Below are positions 19,913-31,477 of a stretch of 64,000 bases of DNA, in pieces. Origin of the DNA: Nitzschia sp. pyKryTriq1 (Eukaryota; Bacillariophyta; Bacillariophyceae; Bacillariales; Bacillariaceae); the NCBI GenBank assembly GCA_956465555.1, contig OY101118.1, forward strand, positions 2,315,751-2,379,750, given 5' to 3'. The notes beneath the pieces are model-generated. The model saw only the letters and a program-made list of their open reading frames with translations, was not told the origin of the DNA and searched no databases. Position numbers and translations under genes: made by a program. How positions within the stretch are numbered: position 1 is the first letter of the stretch; every line of letters starts with the position of its first letter.

Positions 19913-21355
19913 ATGACGAATTTCCGCCTTTGTGTTGTTTTCGCCCTATCTACCAGCGCGAGTGCTTTCGCACCCCCTGCGTCTCAGCCGGTTCGGTAAG
20001 TCTTTGGTGTTTGGTCTTCTCTGTTCATCACTATTGCAAAGCTGATTTTCTCGTGATGCAATGATACTGTCTATTTGCGACGACAGCGCCGATGTTGCTC
20101 TTGAGATGGCCAATGGCTCCAAGAGAAAGGCAGCCATGAAGGTAAGTTTTCCGAGGATGCAGCAATGGGGGCCATATCATTCATTTTGTCGACGAGACTC
20201 AAAAAACATTTTGGTATCAACGTTTTTATTTAGACCTTGGGCAAGGTGGCTGGAATTGTTGGATCATTTGCTTTGGCGACCACTGCCGCCCCCGGTGCTG
20301 CATTGGCCGCTAAGAAGACGGTCGAAGTTGTTGAGACAGCTGATGCTACAAAGAAGCTCATCGGTGCTGGTGCCGCTGTTATTGCCGCCGGTGCTGTTGG
20401 AATGAAGGCCTTGGGCGGCGAAAAGAAGCAAAATTTCTTGGAGGCCAGCCCTTACTGGGATCAATCCACTGTTCCTGTCAACGTGTACAAGAACAAGGCG
20501 CCATTTACTGGAAAGGTCGTTTCCACCAAGCGAATTGTTGGCCCCAAGGCTACTGGAGAAACATGCCATATCATCATTGACCACAAGGGTGACTTCCCCT
20601 ACTGGGAGGGCCAATCTTGGGGTGTGATCCCCCCGGGTGTCCGTGAGAAGGATGGAAAGCCCCACTCTGTTCGTCTTTATTCCATCGCTTCTTCCCGTTA
20701 CGGAGACGACATGTCTGGAAAGACTGGATCCCTTTGTGTTCGTCGTGCCACCTACTGGTGCCCTGAACTCAAGGCAGACGACCCTGCCAAGAAGGGTATC
20801 TGCTCCAATTTTTTGTGCGACACTCAAGCAGGAGATGAGGTTCAGATGACTGGTCCCGCTGGAAAAGTGATGTTGATGCCTGAGGAAGACCCCAAGACAG
20901 ACTACATCATGGTTGCGACTGGAACTGGAATTGCCCCCTACCGTGGCTTCATCCGTCGTCTCTTTTTCGAGAAGACGCCTGCTGCCGAAGCTTACAAAGG
21001 AACTGCTTGGTTGTTCTTGGGTGTTGCAAACTCGGATGCCTTGTTGTACGATGACGAATTCCAAGAGGTTAAGTCCAAGTTCCCGGACAACTTCCGTTTG
21101 GACTATGCCCTTTCTCGTGAGCAGACTAACACCAAGGGAGGAAAGATGTACATCCAAGACAAGGTGGAAGAGTACGCCGATGAGGTCTTTGGAAAGTTGG
21201 AAAGTGGAGCCCACATTTACTTCTGCGGTTTGAAGGGAATGATGCCTGGAATCCAAGACATGTTGAAGGCAGTCGCCGAGAAGAAGGGATTGGACTACGA
21301 AGAGTGGTTGAAGGAATTGAAGGCGAAGAAGCAATGGCACGTTGAGGTCTACTAG
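19913..21355 (+). CDS. petH: Plastid ferredoxin-NADP+ reductase
   Basis: Transfers electrons from photosystem-I-reduced ferredoxin to NADP+. Exons 19913-19995, 20087-20141 and 20234-21355 give 419 residues. Exon 1 encodes the signal peptide with SASAFAPP, the classic diatom plastid cleavage site; this fixes the start. After the transit peptide lies an Ala-rich hydrophobic stretch ([15 protein letters not shown]) and a second one ([19 protein letters not shown]). The FNR core follows: FAD motif [19 protein letters not shown], the NADP motif [10 protein letters not shown], and the C-terminal aromatic WHVEVY whose Tyr stacks on FAD. The sequence uses a preferred-codon set (AAG, TTC, GGA/GGT), consistent with high expression. 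Converges on PIGK. Confidence 0.96.
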
Positions 21356-21561
21356 ACGTGTGACAAAACCAAAGTTCATGCTAGCTAGAGGCGCTTGCTT
21401 AAAAATGAATGTACTTTTGCGTAACAAAGAACAGATGTTCTATTGCTCATGGAGACTACACGTAAGCATATTTCTAACTCGAAAGGTGAAAAATGTGCGG
21501 GGATATCGGTCCAATATGGCAGTGCGGTACACTTCATATTGCATCTTCCGTACATGCACTC

Positions 21562-22983
21562 TCATATTATCGCATCATCGTCATCGTCGTTGGACTTTCC
21601 GAATTGACTAGCCGAAACGACCAGAACAATCAACCCTCCCACCAGTATTCCAAACGAATAGTCGGTGGGTTCCAGAGAAGGGGGAGCACCAGGCTGCAGG
21701 CCAGCCTGCCCTTTTCCTTGAGGTGGAGCTACGTCTCCTGTTTTGGTTCTACTTGAAGTTCTTGTGGGTGTTGTTGATTGTGACAACTCCTCTCTACTCG
21801 CTCGTTTCGGGCTAACGGTGGTCGACTGCGGCGATGGATGCACTGCTACAACAACCGGTATCTGTTCACTACTCGGCGTGTCACTGCTGCTTGCTTTTGC
21901 AGCAGCAATCTTTTGTTCAATGATGGAAGACTTTCCGAAAAAGTCGTGAAAGAAAAGTCTTCGAAAGTCTCCTAGCACGCCAGTATCAGCGCCCAATATC
22001 TTTCCTTCAAAGGGCTTTACCATCAAGTCGTAGAGCGTGGTAGAAGCGGGGTGGATCTCGCGCTTCTTGTATTGCTCAATGAATCCATGAGACCATCGTT
22101 CAATCACAGCCAGTCCTAGCTGTCGGTCCGAGTGATGTGCATAGGCATTCTCATCTCGCAAACTCGTCCCCAAGGCGTACACGTTTGGCGTCGTCACCTT
22201 GTCAAAGAGAGTAAAGGCTTGACACGTATCCGCGATAAAGAGCGCCTTTCTAAACTTTTTTCGTCGAGCCAGTTCTTCCATCAGATTCGCAATATCTTGT
22301 GCCGTCATTTCTTCTTCGTCTTGAAATTTAAAGAACTGATCACCCCCATGACCCGTCACAAAAATCATCACATGGCTCTCCTCGTTGGTATGCTGCAGAG
22401 ATTTGGGGCCGCCGGTCCCCAAGACGGCGTTGAAAAAGTTTTGGACCGTGACATCGGACCCTCGGTAATCCAGTTCTGTATCTTCCGAGTACCACGTCTT
22501 TTCGGGGCTGACGCCGTTGGCGTACATGCCATTTTTGAAGGGGTTGCGGGGGTTTGTGGCGTATTCATCGGCGATCATGAGCACAATCTGAGAATCTGGG
22601 ATTCCGTTTTGTTTTAGAATCTGGTAAACTCCTAGAGCATTCATCGCGTGGCGATAATTGAACCAGTATCGACTCGATGAAACAATCACCGCGTGGATAT
22701 TAGGAGGAGGAGGAGGAGGAGGAGAAGAAGACGAGTTCTGTGCGGAGACGGTTACAAGTACTGAAAGAAGAATCACCATCTTCATCCAGCCGAGAACGAA
22801 CCAAACACTCAAGAAAGGCAAGCGGAACCATGACTGCGATGGTCCAGGGAAACGCCCACCCGTTATTCTCATTGCTGATAGAGGTCTTTGGACTGCAGGT
22901 GTTGATTTTCTTTCTTCAAAGGAACAGCAATAGAGGAGAGGAAGAATACGATCGAGTATAGGAGCCGCCGCATCATCCGCCAT
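21562..22983 (-). CDS. PIGK: GPI-anchor transamidase catalytic subunit (GPI8/PIG-K)
   Basis: C13-family cysteine protease that cleaves the C-terminal signal of proproteins and attaches the GPI anchor in the ER lumen. 473 codons, intronless. The catalytic His is H212 in VTGHGGD and the Cys is C254 in IADTCQA. The family block VIVSSSRYWFNYRHAMNALGVYQ...GIPDSQIVLMIADEYATNPRNP is clear. A signal peptide starts at M67 (MKMVILLSVLVTVSAQ), so the true start may be 22785 (407 residues, close to yeast/human length) rather than 22983. It has a C-terminal transmembrane helix (SFGILVGGLIVLVVSA), as in human PIGK, preceded by a Ser/Pro-rich stalk. An Asp run (DDDDDD) lies near the end. Confidence 0.93.
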   Translation of the reverse strand: MADDAAAPILDRILPLLYCCSFEERKSTPAVQRPLSAMRITGGRFPGPSQSWFRLPFLSVWFVLGWMKMVILLSVLVTVSAQNSSSSPPPPPPPNIHAVIVSSSRYWFNYRHAMNALGVYQILKQNGIPDSQIVLMIADEYATNPRNPFKNGMYANGVSPEKTWYSEDTELDYRGSDVTVQNFFNAVLGTGGPKSLQHTNEESHVMIFVTGHGGDQFFKFQDEEEMTAQDIANLMEELARRKKFRKALFIADTCQAFTLFDKVTTPNVYALGTSLRDENAYAHHSDRQLGLAVIERWSHGFIEQYKKREIHPASTTLYDLMVKPFEGKILGADTGVLGDFRRLFFHDFFGKSSIIEQKIAAAKASSSDTPSSEQIPVVVAVHPSPQSTTVSPKRASREELSQSTTPTRTSSRTKTGDVAPPQGKGQAGLQPGAPPSLEPTDYSFGILVGGLIVLVVSASQFGKSNDDDDDAII

Positions 22984-23661
22984 CGTCGATTTTCAATTCT
23001 TCTTCTGTCTTCTGCTTTCTGCTGCCTGCTCTGCGTCTTTTGTCGCTTGCTGGCTGAGATGTCGTAGTCGTATTAGTCCAAACAATCAGAAAAAGGGGGC
23101 GCCCTCCCCCGCATGGCCTCCCCCCCCCCCGGAGGTTTGTTTTGGTCCGAGAAGTCGGACTCGATTTTCCGCGCATGGCAGGATGAGAAAGAGAGAAGAT
23201 CCAGAGATTATTCTCCAGATAGTGTCCAAAAAAACTTTTTCTTGCTCCTCTCATGACTGATGGGCAAGCTACAAGACGATTATCATGGCATGGTCCCAGT
23301 AGCAGTAGACTACTGTAATGATATTCTTCCTCTATGTTGATTTGTAATTTCAAGTGCGAGTACTTACTGTCTTACGTTTAGCTTCATACGGACACTCCAA
23401 GATGACAGAAGAATGAATCATCCACCGAAAATGGGTCCCACCCACGAGTGAACCCGTCCCACTCTACTCTACTCTACTCTACTGATGTGAAAGCAAGAAC
23501 GGTGCGTGACAGTTATTAATCATCAAGGAGTGCATCGAGTACTATATTGTTACACCACACGTCATGCCAACCATTGTCATGTTCTTGTGGAAAGGAACCC
23601 AAGATTCCTTCGCCTCCATTTTCGGATTGTATTATGTTTCATTTCGGTACGTCTGTCACAA
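22984..23661. other. Intergenic with (ACTCT)n
   Basis: About 680 bp upstream of the PIGK gene. It holds C/G homopolymer runs at about 23107-23135 and (ACTCT)4 at 23461-23480. No supported gene. Confidence 0.4.
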
Positions 23662-23967
23662 TCATTGAATCACACACGCACATCCACTGGATTGCTTGGG
23701 TGTACATCCGACCTGCTCCGTATCAATAATCAGCTCGGGTCCTGGTTCACCCTTGGATCCGCCACTACTGACGCACACCAACCGAACGCAATAGGTGGTG
23801 CCGGGCTGTAAATCGATTGCCTGTGCCTTGACCTTCTTCCCAGACGATGACGACGACCCTTGGATAGAGGTCGAAGCCAAATTGGACCACTGTTGTTCAA
23901 TTGGCTTCCATTGCAATTCGTAGGAGGCAATGGACGAATCGGGCTTGAACGCGACGTCAATCGTCGT
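23662..23967 (-). CDS. Fibronectin type III domain exon (gene model incomplete)
   Basis: The frame reads TTIDVAFKPDSSIASYELQWKPIEQQW, later AQAIDLQPGTTYCVRLVCVSSGG, and then GPELIIDTEQVG. It carries the FN3 strand pattern including the Trp of strand B/C and the L.PGTTY.vRv. signature. The frame has no ATG and begins right after a CAG acceptor at 23968-23970, so at least one upstream exon is required; candidates lie at about 24080-24460, but I could not join one convincingly. The end QSSGCACVIQ is Cys-rich. FN3 modules mediate protein contacts; the role is unknown. Confidence 0.5.
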   Translation of the reverse strand, partial: TTIDVAFKPDSSIASYELQWKPIEQQWSNLASTSIQGSSSSSGKKVKAQAIDLQPGTTYCVRLVCVSSGGSKGEPGPELIIDTEQVGCTPKQSSGCACVIQ

Positions 23968-23979
23968 CTGATGACGATG

Positions 23980-24018
<39 letters not shown>

Positions 24019-25416
24019 CAAACAAACAAACAAACCATGGGCAAAATAGTACAAAACGTGGGAAGTGGTATGAATAAGTGAGTGAAGTTAGTAAGGGAGT
24101 TGATGCATACACAGGCGGACACGACGTGGACCCAAACAACAAAACTGAGGTGCCGTGAATGGTTTCTTTTCTCGGATACTATCTAGCTGAAAAAAAGAGT
24201 GTCGTCACTGAAGAATCCGTTCAAGGAGTCTAACAATTGTTTTTTCATCATCGAAAAGAAGAACCACACCACCATCGACTCCTCCTTGGCTTCCAGCAGT
24301 GTATTGTAGTGAAGCGTGGGTACCTGGTACTCGTACAATAAAGTGCAGTCCAGTGCAGTATGTAGAAGGTGCGACGACGACGACGACGACGACGACGACA
24401 AGGGAACAAAAAATAATTCCTCTGTTTGTGAAAGTATGGACGGTATCCATACTTTTATCACCATATCATGTCAATTCGAAAATCAACAAGAGTCTGCAAT
24501 CTCATGTAGAATTAGCATCATGGGAAAAATAATCGCATGTCCCCTAGTCGGCGTCGTTATCGTTATCGTCGCAAAAAAGGCGATACGTTGTTCGTACGTC
24601 GCATAGCACTCGACTGACTCGTACACCACCACCACCACCCAATAACTTTATTCCATGCACTCACGATGCACGATGCACCAAGTTTACTTTCCTACACTAT
24701 CACACTGACCTCTGTCGCTTCAACAAGCTCTAACTTGGGGCCTTTTGGCGCTGACATGTCGCACTATATGTCGATTGTCTCTTTTGGAAACATGAGGCAA
24801 CACAACTGTTGCTACCAGTAAAAGTAATAAAGGTTGGATGAGGACGGCTCGAGCTCGAGAACCAACAACAACCTCTCATCGCCCTTTTCTTGCTATCGTC
24901 ATTTTTTGACCGGAACGCATGAGCGCGAGAGCGTCCGTACTTGTACCGGTACGTACCGGTACAGTACTCTCTTACCGGTACGTACGTGTACCTGGTACAG
25001 TTCGTACCAGGTACTGTATCGTGCGTGTGCGCGGTGGGTCGTGGTTACTGTAGTCTAGTAGACTAGTGGTTACAAGTTCTAGCCGTCTTCGTTCCATTTT
25101 TTGACTACTGGGACCAAACGCCAACGTTTTTCGGGTCACGCGGAGGGAAATTTTTTGTCCAGTTCACGCGACCCGCTCACCGCCTTCCGCCGTCACAACA
25201 AAAAAAACAAAAGACTCAATCGCTCGCATCTCGCCCCGAGTAGTACCGGTACCGGTACCAGTACCTGGTACGATCGGTGGTCTTCGCATCCATCAGATCC
25301 CATCCCTTCAATCAAACCCAATTGATTGACTGCTACTGTAGTAAGTCTAGAATACACGGTCTGGAAGTACTGAGCCTCGGGTGTTTTTTTGAGACGACGA
25401 GACATACATAAGAAGA
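23968..25416. other. Intergenic with microsatellites; may hide 5' exons of the FN3 gene
   Basis: Contains (AATC)n at 23984-24018 running into (AAAC)n to about 24034 and (CGA)9 at 24372-24398. Dense TACCGGTA palindromes occupy 24938-25020 and 25243-25272. Minus-strand frames at 24183-24464 look partly protein-like (VVLLFDDEKTIVRLLERIL) but are unresolved. Confidence 0.4.
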
Positions 25417-28400
25417 ATGGGCGAAGGACGACGTTTCGAGATCAACAAGCCGTCTACCGCTGAGGATGATGGTGCGCCTTCCAATTCGTGTCTGGAAGAT
25501 ATAGAGCGAGTCTTTCGGTTTATTGATGACGAACGTCACTTGATGGCTCAAGGAATCTATCATGACGTGTTGGGGCGATTACAAGAATGGCGTGCCGAGG
25601 CATCCTCGCCTTCCAGTAGCAACAGCAGCAGCAAGAACAAGTTTCGACTACTGCGCAAAGGAGGAGCAAAGGGGAGTAAAGTAAAGGCGGAGCAGGTCAT
25701 GGATATGCAAGCGGCACAAGATTTGATAGATAACAAGCAAGCTCTCCTGGAAGATTTGGATGTAAGTTGTTTGCTCGTTGGACGTCGTTGCAACTTTTTT
25801 CGTTCCACTTTTGGAAGCTGGGAGCTCATGATTATTATCTCTTGCTGGATCACTTGACTGCTATGTTTTTCTATATAATTTATGGTAGCAACGTTGCCGT
25901 CTTTTTGCCAAGGCGAAACAGAATTTGATGGATGACAACCATTGGACATTAGCTCAGACTTTGTTTGGAGTTACCACATATTATCGGAACGAGCCAGATG
26001 GAAGTCTCAGCATCAAGATGGAAGGGCGACTGGACGGTGTCTCACTATTTGATCAAGTGGCCGTCCTGCGAGAAGTAGACCTGCATTACACATGGGCACC
26101 TTTTGTCTCTTCTAGCTTGACGGTTGCTCATCTCAACAAACTTGACACTGTGGGATGGTTTGTGATTGGATTGCCATCGTTTGGATTGATGCGAGATGCG
26201 TGCTTTCGAGCGATTGGATGCGATTCCATGCTAGAGGACGGATCGATTTTGCTCGTCGCACAAGGACTGGAGGATAGACCTGAAAACGGTACCCCGAAAT
26301 ACAATGTGCGGCAAAAGTCGAATGGAGAAACAAGTACGACACTGGAGGTAGACGCTGCTGTAGCTGCAGCACAGGAGTTTGAATACCTCTCGAAAGATCC
26401 AGTGCTCAAAGAGTTGGATCTACCCGAGCCCCCTACAAGGATAGGTAGTGGTCGAATGACTATTCGGGCGTTTCAATCTCTTATCCACGTCGAGTCACCC
26501 GAATCGGCTCGAACTCGAATCATCGCCAACGTTGATCCAAACCTGCCTTTTATTCCGCAGAGTCTTCTGGATTTTCTCATGAAGAAGCTCTGTGGTGTTC
26601 TTCTGAACAAACTACAGAGTGCAGCCAAGCGGGTCTCGAAGGATCCAATTAATAATCCCCATGCCAGTAAGATGAGGGAAGAGGAAGAGTTTTACAAGAA
26701 TTGGCTGATGGTAAAATTTCAGGCGGTTGCCAAGCTTCGGAATTGGAACTTGGTACCTGTTGCGAGCTTTGAATTGTCCGATCAACAGATGGAACTCGCA
26801 CAGGATGCAGACGAGAAGAAGCACAGGGTCAAAACGAAGTCGACCATTAGATTCTACCATTCACTGAGCCAGGATAAGCTGGACCATTTCTTGGAGGCGG
26901 ACAATGCCAGTGAACCGGCAAATATCGGGCAGCGAAGCCCAAAGGTTCGCACCATGAGCGAAGACTCCACCATCTCAGATATTTCTCGCAACTCTTCATC
27001 GTCTTCTTTCAGCTTTTGGCAAAATAATCCCTTAGCTTCCTATCTTAGGGAACTGGAAGAAAGGACTCAACTTACCAAGGCTAGAGAGATTGAACGAGCC
27101 AGGGAGCGTGCGGTGAATCGCCTCAAGCCGAAAACATTGGATAAGGATACCAGCAAACGATTACAAGAGCTTCGCGAGGCACGAGATCGTCGCCAGGCAG
27201 GTATCAAAGCCGAGCAAATACCTCAAATACCAGAAGACTCGACAAAGTCTCAGCGGAAACTTATTAGGGCGCAACACAAGACGGACTGGGCGACGATGTG
27301 GACAGGACATGGTTTCTTGACTCGAATAGTCGTGATGATTGTGCTGGTCGCATCTCTATTCACTCTTTTGTATATGGACCCGATCTTTGAGACATATATT
27401 GCCAATCATGACAAAACATTCTGGGAGAAACGGGGCCAAGACGCTGCAACGGTCGGATTCATGGTGCTGTCTGCCTTGGTTCATTTTTGCATGTGCTATG
27501 TGGCATTGATGTACGCCTTCTCCTCGCTTCAAATAGGAGCCATCGCTGGACGAGAAGCCAAGCGATTCTATAGCCAGAACCTTCATCTTGCGCTTGCAAC
27601 GTCGAGCTTTGGCATGGTCTTTCTTTCGGCTCTCAAAGCGTCACTGCTCGTTGTCACAAGATGGGTGATATGGGAAACTTCTCGGTTGTTTGACTTGTCA
27701 ACGCATGCGATTGGCTCAATAATGAGTCAACTTACAACGCGACTTCCAGAAAGCTTTAACACAATCGCTGAATCGATCAGGTCAGGGCTGGGAACAATCT
27801 CGCCCTATATTAATACTATCCTCGAAGCCTCCACTTCTTCTGGTGTTACTGCCCTGAATGGACTTTACGCTATTTTCATTGAGTCGAATTCCTTGGGTGG
27901 AAGCATATGGAAACTGTTTGGCGCGGTTGTGCAACAATTGAACATGTGCATTAAGGGATTTTCTGGTTTCGTTGAAACTTCTGTTGGAGTGTACGACGGC
28001 CGGGTAGAAGTCCTAACTTGGAGAGAAGACGCCTTTGGCTTGACAAGATCCCTTCTGACGAACACGGGTGTATTCTTGCTTGTCCTGGTAACTCTTTTCA
28101 GTTTGACGGCAAGGAATCCACACTCAAGTGGCACTTTGGATACCGAAGAGGCTTCCACAGATGACATCGGCTCGATTTCCGATTCCGAACATTCAAAGAG
28201 CCGCTCGTCGGCGCATGGACCTCCAGCCCTACAAGAGAGCAGTAGTGGCTCGCCGGACTCGGTGCAACAGTCTGCCGCGGCAGTGCGCTACAGATCGAGA
28301 AACATGGCACGATCTTTATCACCTCAGTTCGAAACCATCCATGAAGCGGACGAAGACTGTGATGGTACAGTGCAGCCCACCGGAACGCGTTCTCAACAGC

Positions 28401-28507
28401 CATCGCCGACCAAAAAGAGCCGTGGGATGCGCTTGTTGCGAGGCCGCAAATCAAGTGGAACCAACGGAGAGCGACCTACCAGTACTCGTAGCTCCCTCAG
28501 CATGTAG
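25417..28507 (+). CDS. START-like lipid-binding domain protein with C-terminal transmembrane segments
   Basis: Exons 25417-25761 and 25889-28507 (127-bp intron, phase 0) give 987 residues. The N-terminal 115 residues are helical (LEDIERVFRFIDDERHLMAQGIYHDVLGRL). Residues about 128-340 look like a START domain: WTLAQTLFGVTTYYRNEPDGSLSIKMEGRLDGVSLFDQVAVLREVDLHYTWAP, later SLLDFLMKKLCGVLLNKLQ. A coiled, Arg/Glu-rich region (about 495-560) follows, then hydrophobic helices at about 590-612, 640-665, 682-710 and 836-856. Its likely role is lipid sensing or transfer at a membrane; the ligand cannot be read from sequence. The C-terminus is a Ser/basic disordered tail. Confidence 0.8.
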
Positions 28508-29032
28508 TATAGCAATACTCATTTCGTGTTTTTTACTCGGGTAGCTGATATTCGAAATGTGATTGCTGCCTTACGCTCTGTAGACAAATTTTGAGCAACG
28601 TGCGAGTAGTACGTACCGTACTCTACTGGCTTGATTGATTGTGGTCAGTTTACAGTACAATGAAAAACCCAATTCCCGGCACGCTCGCCTCCAAACGCGG
28701 CCGGCGCGACGACGGGGCATTTGCATTTTCAACAACCCTTACTTTTCGCGCCACCTGCCTGCTGGCCTTGACACCACCCATGTGTTCTTCTCCTTCGTCG
28801 GTGTCACATTATTAGAATTACCGGTACGACTACTCCTATTACCGAACCGGTACTTGTATTGTTTGTGCTTGTGGCAATGCGACGATACAACGATACAACG
28901 ATACAACGATACAACGATACAACGATAAACGATTCTTGATTATCACTTTTCAATGTCCATGTTCACAACGCCAAGCAGGCCACAGTGTAACAAGAGATAC
29001 GATAGGAATCATCGAAAACAAGGCGCCACGAG
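28508..29032. other. Intergenic with (CGATACAA)5
   Basis: 525 bp between co-directional genes. Five exact 8-bp units CGATACAA occupy 28883-28922. Palindromes lie near 28820-28855. No gene. Confidence 0.55.
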
Positions 29033-30305
29033 ATGCTGAGAATTGTGTGGGAATCATCAGTGATTTTTGTGTTCGTGGTTTTAGCATGTGCGATCGAGAT
29101 TCAACTTGCTCTCTCTCAAGATCCGTCGCGTCACCCTCTGGGAGGTAAATCCACACGTCCCAATGATCGTACTCGAAGAATACAGTCCTGGATGATCAAA
29201 CAGAAAGCCGTCCCAAAGACTCGGAGCCTTGGGAAGAATACGCGTAGTACTCAATCGACATCCAACAAGCAAGGCTCGCTCCTGACTTTTCAAAAGCCAA
29301 CAAAGGCGAACATCGGTCGGTGGTTTGGTGTGGAAGAAGACCCGGGGAATCTTCGCTCAATGCTTCGTAGAGAGTTCAACCACGGTAAGCATGAAAACGG
29401 TCTTGCTTTCTCAGTGACGGTTTGTACTGGATCTCACGGTCTATTTTTTGGAAGATGCGGTGGGCATGACAAATCCTTGCCTTCACGTTAGTTCGCAACA
29501 ACAGTCAGCAGACAAGTTGTGTCTTCATGCTACTCAGTGCCAGGAAAATTTCATTGACGCAGTGACACCCGCAAGTTCCGAAGTGAAGACAGCTCCTCAG
29601 AATCAGTGGTGGCCTTCACTGTCCTTTGCTCCCTCGAAGCCTAAAAAATGGCGTGTCCTCACGTACAGACGGAAAATCGGAACAGGTCTGGAGTGTTACA
29701 AACGGGTCAGAGATGCGGCCCTGAACTGGGAATTCCGAACAGACAAAGATATGGGATTATTGTCAGTCCCTGCTATTACTAAGAACCCGCTGCAGATATC
29801 GCAAGGTGATCACAGGATGGCGAGAGGTCGTTTCACTGTCAGGTCCTCGGATGACGAAGAAATGTCTGAAAATTATTCTCTTCCGATGCATCAATGCATT
29901 GGTGCGGCGCGACGTTTTGTGTCCTATAGTGCCAGGCAAGTGGTCCCCTTTCTTCCAAAGATATATTCCGTTAACCCAGTCATGGTCGTTTATGATGTTG
30001 TCGATCAGCGCGGGCCATCGACCACCTTTAGTTCCACGGCGTATGCAACAATGAAAGGACATTTACTGCGCGGAGAAGAACGAGTCACAGTCGCATTGCG
30101 AGATGGAACAGAAGATGTGGAAGTTGAGATCGTCTCTGTGAGTCGGGCTGGACAGTCGGCCCAGGCCAGAGCGATATGGCCATTTATTGGCAAAATGCAA
30201 TCTACTTTCTTTGAGTCGCAAATGGATTCTCTCCAAAAAATTGCAGGACAAAACAAGCAATCCCAACCTTCGATACACTACTCAAATCGGCGAATTTCAT
30301 GGTGA
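29033..30305 (+). CDS. UPF0548 / DUF1990 family protein with N-terminal signal
   Basis: Exons 29033-29384 and 29455-30305; the 70-bp intron (G/GTAAGC to GGAAG) gives 400 residues. An N-terminal hydrophobic segment (VIFVFVVLACAIEIQLALS) looks like a signal or anchor. The C-terminal about 200 residues match DUF1990: WRVLTYRRKIGTGLECYKRVRDAALNWEF, the NPVMVVYDVVDQR core, YATMKGHLLRGEERVTVALRDGTEDVEVEIVSVSRAG. In plants a DUF1990 protein is known as the outer envelope protein OEP23; bacterial members are uncharacterised. The roughly 190-residue N-terminal extension with a Cys-containing segment (PCLHV, LCLHATQCQ) is additional to the family core. Confidence 0.8.
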
Positions 30306-31477
30306 TGCATGTGTCTTTGTTGAAAAAAATGCAATCTGCTCCCCAAAAGGTTTCGCCATCAACAAAAGTAGCGACCAGACACAGAAGCTATTTCAATCCA
30401 GACAACCCGGCATGGACGCTGCCTATCATTAAAACATTCTTGAGCGTAATGCTATGACGACTCTCGATCCGCTGCGCTACAAGTGGAAGACCAAATGAAA
30501 CTATCACACACCAAAATTATTAGCTTCTTCCTACCGGTATCTAAGTTTGCTTCTTGAGTGCGTACCAAACCTAATGTGGGGGGATTCTTGCTTCTTTGTC
30601 GGACGCAATGTGAGTTTATTACTACTTCATCCGTCGTGCTTGACCTACCAACTCTAGCTAGGTAGAGGAGTCTGTGAGAGAAACTTTGTCTGGAAAGAAC
30701 TCTACTCCGGGTAGACTACTCGTAGAGAGTAAATGAATGATGATGATATTCATTCTTCCGGCAGAAAATTCGAAGAATGTGGGTTCGACGTTGTGTGATC
30801 GATGGTCGGTAGTGGCAAGGCCCGGAAGTTTGACGATGAAGAAAAAAAGGAATGATACTCGTAGTCATCATTACTTGTGCCGTATTATTCCTCTTTGCAT
30901 GCGGAATTCTTTTCATTCGCACTGAAGAATAATATCATTAGCGAATTTATATATGCCCTAGGTTTGTGACCCTGGCCAGAATAATAATGACTTCCACCTT
31001 CCCATCGATGTGCTGGGAGGCGAACGTGATGATGCACTGTCGGCCGGCAAGAAGAACAAATAATTATCGACCCAAGAAGACCGCATGCGATCGACGAAGC
31101 GAATTCAGGCAGGATGAGAGGAAGCAACTTGAAAATAAATCGATAGACTGGTCGATGCGAAAATGCACCAGACAATTGACAATAGGTAATACCGGTAGGT
31201 ACGAGTAATGGATGATGTTGTAAATGAGTACGACTAGTGCTGAGAGATGCCAATATCGAGTCAAGCCAATTGTCTCGTATCTGCTCTGCTCTCTAAAGAT
31301 GTAGAGAACAACTGAAATCTGAAGTAGCTAGATTTCGTGATGTAGTCGTGCCGATGTATATACTCCGAGTAGGAAGGTCAAAAATAAAATAATTACAGTA
31401 TATTCAATTTGTTCATTTTGAGTGCGTCTCTATTGCCAGTCGATGCAGCTGCACAGGGATCATGTACACTGACGAAA
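30306..31477. other. Convergent intergenic, 1.17 kb, no gene seen
   Basis: Between the convergent DUF1990 and HSF genes. Frames of 60-120 codons are present on both strands without domain, signal or repeat support. A CGATCGATG-like and TACCGGTA motif occurs near 31190. Confidence 0.4.

Noticed and set aside
20264-21427. 387-codon open frame antisense to the FNR gene
   Set aside because: Same codon-bias shadow; no ATG-linked signal or motif, and the sense strand is an unmistakable FNR.
28883-28922. Short direct repeats resembling a CRISPR array
   Set aside because: Units are contiguous 8-mers without spacers in a eukaryotic nuclear context; a microsatellite.
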